In this document: one piece after another, positions 1 through 4,772 of the stretch
Layout of the letters: each line of letters opens with the position of its first letter
Position numbering within the stretch: position 1 is the first letter of the stretch
Source of the DNA: Betaproteobacteria bacterium
GTDB lineage: Bacteria; Pseudomonadota; Gammaproteobacteria; Burkholderiales; Burkholderiaceae_C
NCBI GenBank assembly: GCA_009918225.1
Contig: RGEP01000080.1
Coordinates: 1-7,833 of the forward strand
Length of the DNA stretch: 7,833 nt
Direction: 5' to 3'
Translations under genes and position numbers: made by a program
Notes under the pieces: generated by a model
Databases searched by the model: none
Told to the model about the DNA's origin: nothing
What the model saw: the letters and a program-made list of their open reading frames with translations, nothing else

Positions 1-981
1 CGCCACGCCTTTCGGGTGGCCTCCGGTTTGGACTCCATGGTCCTGGGAGAGCCGCAGATCTTGGGGCAGATGAAAGAGGCGGTTCGTGAAGCCGACGCCG
101 CTGGCACCCTGGGCACCACGCTGCACCAACTGTTCCAACGCTCCTTTGCGGTGGCCAAAGAGGTGCGCAGTTCCACCGAAGTGGGCTCGCATTCGATCAG
201 CATGGCCGCGGCCTCGGTTCGTCTGGCCGGCCAGCTCTTCGAAGACCTGCGCGAAGTGCGGGTGCTGCTGGTGGGCGCGGGCGAAATGATCGAACTCGTG
301 GCCACGCACTTTGCCGCACGCGAACCCCGTGCCATGGCCGTGGCCAACCGCACCCTGGAGCGGGGCGAAAAGCTGGCTGCACGCTTCAACGCCCAAGCCC
401 TGCGCTTGAGCGACCTGGCCACGCGGCTGCATGAATTCGATGTGGTGGTGTCCTGCACCGCCAGCAGCCTGCCCCTGATTGGTCTGGGGGCGGTGGAGCG
501 GGCGCTCAAGGCCCGGCGCCACAAGCCGTTGTTCATGGTGGACCTGGCCGTGCCGCGCGACATTGAGCCCGAGGTGGCCCAACTCGACGACGTGTACCTC
601 TACACCGTCGACGACCTCTCGGCCATCGTGCAAGTGGCCAGCGAAAAACGCCAAGCCGCTGTGGAACAGGCCGAGGTCATCATCGATGCAGGCGTGCAGA
701 GCTTTGCACATTGGCTGGACCAGCGCGCTGCGGTACCCTTGATTCAGGCATTGAACCGCCGTGCTGAAGCCTGGCGTGAAGCCGAGCTGGCCCGGGCCCG
801 CCGGCGCTTGGCCAAGGGCGAAGACCCCATGCTGGTGATGGAAGCCTTGAGCCAGGCCCTGGCGCAGAAGATGCTGCACGGGGCCTATGCCGAGCTGCAC
901 GCCAGCGATGGCGAGCAGCGTGAGGCCCTGGCGCAGACGCTGTCGCGCCTGTTCCTGCGCGGCAGCGACCCCAGCGCATGA
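1..981 (+). CDS. hemA: Glutamyl-tRNA reductase, C-terminal ~326 residues (5' end outside the window)
   Basis: HemA reduces glutamyl-tRNA(Glu) to glutamate-1-semialdehyde with NADPH, the first committed step of tetrapyrrole (haem) synthesis by the C5 pathway, in the cytosol. The frame is open from base 1 and begins inside the family signature RVASGLDSMVLGEPQILGQ, which lies about 100 residues into full-length proteins of roughly 420. The catalytic domain with the nucleophilic cysteine is therefore mostly upstream of the window. A Rossmann NADPH-binding domain follows, with VLLVGAGEM (GAGEM encoded at 274-288) and the later FMVDLAVPRDIEP segment. The helical dimerisation domain comes last (from about base 640). 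The GTG at 16 is internal, not a start. The stop TGA (979-981) overlaps the prfA ATG in an ATGA, which suggests translational coupling; hemA-prfA-prmC is a common order in proteobacteria. Identification is secure; the missing N-terminus cannot be judged. Confidence 0.97.
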   Translation, partial: RHAFRVASGLDSMVLGEPQILGQMKEAVREADAAGTLGTTLHQLFQRSFAVAKEVRSSTEVGSHSISMAAASVRLAGQLFEDLREVRVLLVGAGEMIELVATHFAAREPRAMAVANRTLERGEKLAARFNAQALRLSDLATRLHEFDVVVSCTASSLPLIGLGAVERALKARRHKPLFMVDLAVPRDIEPEVAQLDDVYLYTVDDLSAIVQVASEKRQAAVEQAEVIIDAGVQSFAHWLDQRAAVPLIQALNRRAEAWREAELARARRRLAKGEDPMLVMEALSQALAQKMLHGAYAELHASDGEQREALAQTLSRLFLRGSDPSA

Positions 982-2084
982 AGGCCGCGCTGCGCGAGCA
1001 GTTCGAGCGCCTGGCCCTGCGGGGTGCTGAACTCGAGTCCGTCTTGTCCGACCCCACGGTGGCTTCGGACATGAAGCGCTACCGCAGCCTGCTCAAGGAG
1101 CAGGCCGAGGTGCAGGCGGTGCTCAACCGCTGGGCGCGCTTTCGGCAACGGGAGTCTGATTTGGCAGCAGCACAGGAGCTGCTCGCGGATGAGGGTGTGG
1201 TCGAGCCCGACATGGCGGCCATGGCGCGCGAAGAAGCGGAACACGCTCAGGCCGAGCTGTCGCAACTGTCCACTGAGCTGCAAGCAGCCCTCTTGCCCAA
1301 AGACCCCGACGATGAACGGCCCTGCTTCGTGGAAATCCGCGCGGGCACGGGCGGCGATGAGTCGGCCCTGTTCGCAGGCGACCTGCTGCGCATGTACCTG
1401 CGCGACAGCGAGCGCACCGGTTTTCGCACGGAGATCCTCAGCGCCAGCGAGAGCGACCTGGGCGGCTACAAGGAAGTGGTGCTGCGGGTCGAGGGTGATG
1501 GCGCCTATGGGCGGCTGAAGTTTGAAAGCGGGGGCCACCGGGTGCAGCGGGTGCCCGCCACCGAAAGCCAAGGCCGCATCCACACCAGTGCCTGCACCGT
1601 GGCGGTGATGGCCGAGCCGGATGAGGCTGAAGAGGTGCAACTCAATCCGGCTGACCTGCGCATCGACACCTTTCGGGCCAGTGGCGCGGGAGGGCAGCAC
1701 ATCAACAAGACCGATTCCGCGGTGCGCATCACCCACCTGCCCACGGGCCTCGTGGCCGAATGCCAAGACGACCGCTCTCAGCACCGCAACAAGGCGCGCG
1801 CCCTGCAGGTCTTGGCCGCGCGCTTGCGCGACCGCGAGCGCAGCGAGCGTGCCGCCCGCGAGGCGGCCACGCGCAAGAGCCTGGTGGGCAGCGGCGACCG
1901 CAGCGACCGCATCCGCACCTACAACTTTCCCCAGGGTCGGGTCACCGACCACCGCATCAACCTGACCCTGTACAAATTGGGCGCGGTGATGGACGGCGAT
2001 TTGGGTGACCTGGTCTCGGCCCTGCACGCCGCGCAAGTGGCCGAGGAACTGCAGGCCCTGGAAACCGGCCGTGCCCTGGCCTGA
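978..2084 (+). CDS. prfA: Peptide chain release factor 1 (RF1)
   Basis: RF1 recognises UAA and UAG in the ribosomal A site and triggers hydrolysis of peptidyl-tRNA. The 368 residues are close to the usual ~360. In order: a helical N-terminal domain (about 1-105), a central domain with the codon-recognition tripeptide PAT at 193-195 (PAT marks RF1; RF2 has SPF), the peptidyl-hydrolase motif GGQ at 238-240 followed by HINKTDSAVRITH, and the conserved GSGDRSDRIRTYNFPQGR segment and C-terminal helices. The ATG at 978 overlaps the hemA stop by 4 bases. No strong Shine-Dalgarno sequence is visible just before it, so translation probably depends on ribosomes finishing hemA. The gene ends in TGA, a codon RF1 itself does not read. 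The downstream gene encodes the enzyme that methylates the GGQ glutamine (Q240 here). Confidence 0.98.
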   Translation: MKAALREQFERLALRGAELESVLSDPTVASDMKRYRSLLKEQAEVQAVLNRWARFRQRESDLAAAQELLADEGVVEPDMAAMAREEAEHAQAELSQLSTELQAALLPKDPDDERPCFVEIRAGTGGDESALFAGDLLRMYLRDSERTGFRTEILSASESDLGGYKEVVLRVEGDGAYGRLKFESGGHRVQRVPATESQGRIHTSACTVAVMAEPDEAEEVQLNPADLRIDTFRASGAGGQHINKTDSAVRITHLPTGLVAECQDDRSQHRNKARALQVLAARLRDRERSERAAREAATRKSLVGSGDRSDRIRTYNFPQGRVTDHRINLTLYKLGAVMDGDLGDLVSALHAAQVAEELQALETGRALA

Positions 2085-2088
2085 AGGG
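2083..2088 (+). promoter_or_regulatory. Shine-Dalgarno sequence favouring a GTG start for prmC at 2098
   Basis: GAAGGG lies 9 bases before the GTG at 2098 and overlaps the prfA stop codon. It is the only purine-rich stretch close to any of the in-frame start candidates (GTG at 2005, 2071 and 2098; no ATG is available before the conserved region). It is a four-base match (AAGG) to the Shine-Dalgarno consensus, so support is moderate. Confidence 0.5.
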
Positions 2089-2097
2089 CAGCCCACG

Positions 2098-3018
2098 GTG
2101 CAGGCCTGCCTGCAGCAGGCGCAGGCGCTGGGTGTGGCGCGCCTGGATGCGGCGCTGCTCTTGGGTGAGGCCTTGAAGCAAACCCGCGCCTGGCTGCTGG
2201 CACACGGTGAGTATGTGCTCACACCCGAACAAGTTTCGCTGTTTCGAGGATGGCTGCAGCAACGGGCCCAGGGCGTACCCCTGGCCTACTGTTTGGGCCG
2301 GCGCGAGTTTCATGGCCTGATGCTGAAGGTCACGCCCGATGTCTTGGACCCCCGACCCGACACCGAGACGCTGGTGGACTGGGCGCTGGAAGTCTGGCCC
2401 AAGGGCAGCTTGGGCAGCTTGGGCAGCTTGGACCAGCCGGACCCGTCGGCCCCCCTTGGCCGCCTGGACCGCAGCGACCGCAGCCACCGACTGGCCCCAG
2501 GGCCCGCATCAGCTTCGCAGCCGCCACGGGTGCTGGACCTTGGCACCGGCAGTGGCGCCATCGCCCTGGCGCTCAAGGCCGCGCATCCCCATGCCCAGGT
2601 GCACGCCTGCGACGCCAGCGTGGCCGCACTTTCCGTCGCACAGGCCAACGCCGACGCCTTGGGCTTGCCCCTGGCCCTGCACGCCGGGCACTGGTGGAGC
2701 GCGGTGAGCGGGCTGCAATTTGACCTGGCCGTGGCCAACCCGCCCTACATCCGAGAGGATGACCCGCACCTGGCCGGCTTGATCCACGAGCCGCGCACGG
2801 CCCTGGTGGCCGCCCAAGAGGGCCTGGCCGACCTGCGCGCCATCATCGAGGGCGCCCCTGCGCACTTGGTGCCGGGGGCTTGGCTGCTGCTGGAGCATGG
2901 CCACGACCAGGCAACAGCCGTGGCCCAGGCCCTGGCGGGCGCCGGATTTGCCGAGATTGGCCACCGCTGTGACCTGGCCGGCCACACCCGCTGTACGGGC
3001 GGGCGCCTTCCCGGATAA
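2098..3018 (+). CDS. prmC: Peptide chain release factor N5-glutamine methyltransferase (PrmC/HemK)
   Basis: PrmC transfers a methyl group from S-adenosylmethionine to the glutamine of the GGQ motif in RF1 and RF2, which raises termination efficiency. With the GTG start at 2098 it has 306 residues: a helical substrate-binding domain (about 1-95, with the REFHGL and DPRPDTETLVDWALE segments), then the Rossmann methyltransferase domain with the SAM-binding DLGTGSGAIALAL (147 onward) and the substrate-glutamine-binding NPPY at 214-217 followed by IREDDPHL. Between RPDTE and DLGTG there are 56 residues, against 18 in E. coli PrmC as I recall it. The extra ~38 residues are low complexity (GSL and DRS repeats) and explain the length above the usual ~280. 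The start is uncertain: GTG 2071 would overlap prfA by 14 bases, and GTG 2005 would overlap it by 80 and adds residues unlike the family. The location directly after its substrate gene prfA supports the assignment. Confidence 0.93.
   Translation: MQACLQQAQALGVARLDAALLLGEALKQTRAWLLAHGEYVLTPEQVSLFRGWLQQRAQGVPLAYCLGRREFHGLMLKVTPDVLDPRPDTETLVDWALEVWPKGSLGSLGSLDQPDPSAPLGRLDRSDRSHRLAPGPASASQPPRVLDLGTGSGAIALALKAAHPHAQVHACDASVAALSVAQANADALGLPLALHAGHWWSAVSGLQFDLAVANPPYIREDDPHLAGLIHEPRTALVAAQEGLADLRAIIEGAPAHLVPGAWLLLEHGHDQATAVAQALAGAGFAEIGHRCDLAGHTRCTGGRLPG
2403..2429 (+). repeat. Three perfect 9-bp tandem repeats inside prmC
   Basis: The unit GGGCAGCTT occurs three times without mismatch (2403-2411, 2412-2420, 2421-2429). 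In the prmC frame it encodes Gly-Ser-Leu three times. The unit is a multiple of three, so gain or loss of copies leaves the frame intact. It lies at the start of the extended linker between the two PrmC domains. Confidence 0.9.
2467..2484 (+). repeat. Two perfect 9-bp tandem repeats inside prmC
   Basis: The unit GACCGCAGC occurs twice without mismatch (2467-2475 and 2476-2484), encoding Asp-Arg-Ser twice in the prmC linker. It is a different unit from the one at 2403-2429 but has the same 9-bp period. Confidence 0.85.
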
Positions 3019-3056
3019 TTGACCGCTGTCGTCATGTTCAACCGGACCCCAACACC

Positions 3057-3374
3057 ATGAGCGAAATCCACCAACGCATCGACCAGATCGTCAAAGGCCA
3101 CCGTGTGGTGCTGTTCATGAAAGGCAGCGCCCAGTTCCCCATGTGCGGCTTCTCGGGCCGCGCGGTGCAGCTGCTCAAGGCCTGCGGCGTACAAGACTTG
3201 GCCACGGTGAATGTGCTGGAAGATGAAGGCATCCGCCAAGGCATCAAGGAGTACGCCAATTGGCCCACGATTCCGCAGCTCTACATCAACGGTGAGTTTG
3301 TGGGCGGCTCGGACATCATGATGGAGATGTACGAAAGCGGCGAGCTGCAACAGGCCCTGGGACCGGCGAACTGA
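3057..3374 (+). CDS. grxD: Monothiol glutaredoxin, CGFS type (Grx4 family)
   Basis: Monothiol CGFS glutaredoxins bind a [2Fe-2S] cluster between two subunits with glutathione and act in iron-sulfur cluster storage and transfer rather than in classic dithiol reduction. The 105-residue protein is a single thioredoxin-fold domain. It shows VVLFMKGSAQFPMCGFS with the active-site CGFS at 30-33, the WPTIPQLYINGEFVGGSDI segment that holds the cis-proline and glutathione-binding residues, and the usual C-terminal EMYESGEL helix. E. coli Grx4 is about 115 residues, so this is a full-length compact form. The ATG at 3057 fits the family N-terminus; only a weak Shine-Dalgarno-like CGGA lies upstream. It follows prmC after 38 bp and is probably cotranscribed. 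Assignment is secure. Confidence 0.97.
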   Translation: MSEIHQRIDQIVKGHRVVLFMKGSAQFPMCGFSGRAVQLLKACGVQDLATVNVLEDEGIRQGIKEYANWPTIPQLYINGEFVGGSDIMMEMYESGELQQALGPAN

Positions 3375-3382
3375 CCCGCCGA

Positions 3383-3398
3383 AGCGGCATGGGCCGCT
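3383..3398 (+). other. Short GC-rich hairpin after grxD (weak terminator candidate)
   Basis: AGCGGC at 3383-3388 and GCCGCT at 3393-3398 form a perfect 6-bp stem with a 4-base loop, 8 bases after the grxD stop. No T tract follows, so it is not a standard intrinsic terminator. It might stabilise a 3' end or be incidental in GC-rich DNA. Confidence 0.25.
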
Positions 3399-3412
3399 AA
3401 CGCCGTTCTGCA

Positions 3413-3450
3413 CTGCTGCCCTTCTACCCTGCTGCCCTTCTGCCCTGCCC
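3413..3450 (+). repeat. Pyrimidine-rich 16-bp tandem repeat between grxD and ubiX
   Basis: A 16-bp unit CTGCTGCCCTTCTACC (3413-3428) is repeated at 3429-3444 with one change (A to G) and followed by a partial copy (CTGCCC, 3445-3450). It lies in the 103-bp intergenic region, is almost purine-free on this strand and has no evident open reading frame. It looks like a slippage-type duplication; function unknown. Confidence 0.8.
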
Positions 3451-3464
3451 CAGGCTGGCGTCCC

Positions 3465-3470
3465 CATATT
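3465..3470 (+). promoter_or_regulatory. Possible -10 element for a leaderless ubiX transcript
   Basis: CATATT matches the TATAAT consensus at 4 of 6 positions, is the most AT-rich spot in this GC-rich intergenic region, and lies 7 bases before the ubiX ATG. A transcript using it would start at or next to the ATG. No -35 match is found 17 bp upstream, so the call is tentative. Confidence 0.2.
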
Positions 3471-3477
3471 CCTGCAA

Positions 3478-4050
3478 ATGAACAGCCCCACCCCCCGCTT
3501 GATCGTGGGCATCACCGGCGCCAGCGGCGCAGCCTACGGCGTGGGCCTGCTCAAGCGGGCGCGCGAACTGGGGGTGCACACCCACTTGGTGGCCACCTCA
3601 GCGGGCATCCTCAACGTTCACCATGAACTGGGGATGGACCGCCAGGCCCTGGAAGCCCTGGCCACTGAAGCGCACAGCCCCGGCGATGTGGGGGCGAGCA
3701 TCGCCAGCGGCTCCTACCCAGTGGACGCCATGGTGGTGGCCCCGTGCTCAATGAAGACCCTGGCAGCGGTGGCCCATGGGCTGAGCGACAACCTGCTCAC
3801 CCGCGCCGCTGACGTTGCGCTCAAGGAGCGGCGGCGCCTGGTGCTGATGGTGCGCGAAACCCCGTTCAACCTGGCCCACCTGCGCAACATGACGGCGGTC
3901 ACGGAAATGGGCGGCATCATCTTCCCTCCCCTTCCGGCCTTCTACCACCGCCCCACCACGGTTCAGCAGATCATCGATGACGGGGTTGAGCGGGTCTTGT
4001 CACTGCTGGGCATCGGCCGCGCGCAACCACAGGCCTGGACGGGCCTGTAG
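3478..4050 (+). CDS. ubiX: Flavin prenyltransferase UbiX
   Basis: UbiX joins a dimethylallyl group to FMN to make prenyl-FMN, the cofactor of UbiD-type decarboxylases. In aerobic proteobacteria this supports decarboxylation of 3-polyprenyl-4-hydroxybenzoate on the way to ubiquinone. The 190 residues match the usual ~190 for this flavoprotein family. Visible motifs are the phosphate-binding GITGASGA at 11-18, VVAPCSMKTLAAVAHGLSDNLL (86-107), the conserved RETP at 126-129, and MGGIIFPPLPAFYHRP near the C-terminus. The ATG at 3478 puts the glycine motif at the right distance from the N-terminus, but there is no Shine-Dalgarno sequence before it. Aromatic-acid decarboxylase subunits of the Pad1/VdcB type share this fold; the housekeeping context favours UbiX. 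No ubiD is seen in the window. Convergent with the transglycosylase gene, 20 bp apart. Confidence 0.95.
   Translation: MNSPTPRLIVGITGASGAAYGVGLLKRARELGVHTHLVATSAGILNVHHELGMDRQALEALATEAHSPGDVGASIASGSYPVDAMVVAPCSMKTLAAVAHGLSDNLLTRAADVALKERRRLVLMVRETPFNLAHLRNMTAVTEMGGIIFPPLPAFYHRPTTVQQIIDDGVERVLSLLGIGRAQPQAWTGL
4029..4048. terminator. Inverted repeat at the ubiX 3' end (possible terminator between convergent genes)
   Basis: ACAGGCC (4029-4035) and GGCCTGT (4042-4048) form a perfect 7-bp stem with a 6-base loop. The right arm ends on the first base of the ubiX stop codon. No T run follows on either side, so it lacks the second half of an intrinsic terminator. The only other sequence between the convergent genes is the C-rich 20 bp at 4051-4070. 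Confidence 0.25.
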
Positions 4051-4070
4051 GCCCCTGCCCACCCAAGCGA

Positions 4071-4769
4071 TCAGAACGACCAGCGCTGGCGCGCCGCCAG
4101 CACCGCCTGTGGGTAGGCCGATTGGCCCCGGCTGCCGTTGTAGCGCCCCAGGGCCATGAAGAGTTCCCCCTGCTCCACGTTCAGGTAGTGGCGCAGGATC
4201 ACACAGCCAAAACGCAAGTTGGTTTGCAGGTGAAACAGAAGCGCGGGGTCGCCATCACCCAAGACGCGCACCCAAAAGGGCATGACCTGCATGTAACCGC
4301 GCGCGCCCGCGGCGCTCACCGCGTACTTGCGAAAGTCGCTTTCCACCTCAATGAGGCCCAGCACCAGCGCGGGCTCGAGCCCCGCCCGTGTGGCCTCGTA
4401 CCACAGGGTATGCAGAAACTCGTCTCGGGTTTGGGCCTCGGGCAGGCGGGACTGCAAGCGAGCGCCGCAGGCCGCGCGCCAGCGCAGATGCGCCATGCGG
4501 GCGCTGCTGTCGGCGAAATCCACAGGGCCTGGCGGCGCCCGTTCGGCCACCGCGGCGCTCAAGGCGGTGCGCACCGAATCGCTGAGCGCCTCTTCGCGCT
4601 GCGCCCCCGCCTGCACCGGCCGGGGCACGGCCGCCACGGTCAAACCGCTGGCCAAGCCCAGAAACCGAATCAGCGTCTGGCGCCTGCTCGGGTGCGGGGT
4701 GCTGATGGGCCCGGAGTCAGGGCTGAACCGAACGAGCCGTGTTCGCCAAAAAAATGACTCCGACCCCAT
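4071..4769 (-). CDS. Exported lytic transglycosylase, SLT-type catalytic domain
   Basis: Lytic transglycosylases cleave the MurNAc-GlcNAc bond of peptidoglycan to form 1,6-anhydro-MurNAc ends. The catalytic domain covers about residues 115-232. It shows LGLIEVESDF with the probable catalytic glutamate E143 of the Glu-Ser pair, SAAGARGYMQVMP (152-164), and ALGRYNGSRG (206-215). The N-terminal part reads SRRQTLIRFLGLASGLTVAAV followed by PVQA at 51-54, a signal peptide with a twin-arginine-like start (R29-R30) and likely cleavage after A54, so the product acts in the periplasm. About 20 residues before the signal peptide (1-21) look unnatural and are encoded by an inverted-repeat element (4705-4769); no other ATG, GTG or TTG precedes the signal peptide in frame. 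If codon 22 (ATC) were ATG, the protein would begin MSTPHPSRRQ, a plausible natural start. The ATG at 4769 is 3 bases after the proS stop and has no Shine-Dalgarno sequence. Family sure, exact subfamily and start not. Confidence 0.85.
   Translation of the reverse strand: MGSESFFWRTRLVRFSPDSGPISTPHPSRRQTLIRFLGLASGLTVAAVPRPVQAGAQREEALSDSVRTALSAAVAERAPPGPVDFADSSARMAHLRWRAACGARLQSRLPEAQTRDEFLHTLWYEATRAGLEPALVLGLIEVESDFRKYAVSAAGARGYMQVMPFWVRVLGDGDPALLFHLQTNLRFGCVILRHYLNVEQGELFMALGRYNGSRGQSAYPQAVLAARQRWSF
4705..4769. repeat. 65-bp inverted-repeat element at the proS/transglycosylase junction
   Basis: The + strand 15-mer ATGGGCCCGGAGTCA (4705-4719) and the reverse complement of 4755-4769 (ATGGGGTCGGAGTCA) agree at 13 of 15 positions, in inverted orientation, separated by 35 bp that include a run of seven A (4748-4754). 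In the leftward proS mRNA the arms would pair with 13 Watson-Crick pairs, one G-U and one mismatch. A smaller nested stem exists at the proS end: AAAAATG and CATTTTT on the - strand (4767-4773 and 4750-4756). The core GGGGTCGGAGTC resembles, from memory, short palindromic repeats dispersed in beta- and gammaproteobacterial genomes and linked to REP-associated tyrosine transposases; that link is inference. The element begins within 4 bases of the proS stop and ends in the transglycosylase codon 22. Confidence 0.7.
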
Positions 4770-4772
4770 TTT

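Noticed and set aside
2005..2097. Longer prmC starting at GTG 2005
   Set aside because: Adds 31 residues overlapping the prfA end that do not resemble the family N-terminus; GTG 2098 has a better ribosome binding site.
885..2222. A 445-codon open frame on the - strand opposite prfA
   Set aside because: Shadow of prfA and its neighbours; low-complexity Ala/Gly/Leu/Val composition and no family features.
3019..3047. TTGACC before grxD as a -35 box
   Set aside because: No -10-like hexamer lies 16-18 bp downstream; the gap is only 38 bp and cotranscription with prmC is simpler.
2745..3515. A 256-codon - strand open frame across prmC and grxD
   Set aside because: Crosses two well-supported genes on the other strand and shows no coherent domain.
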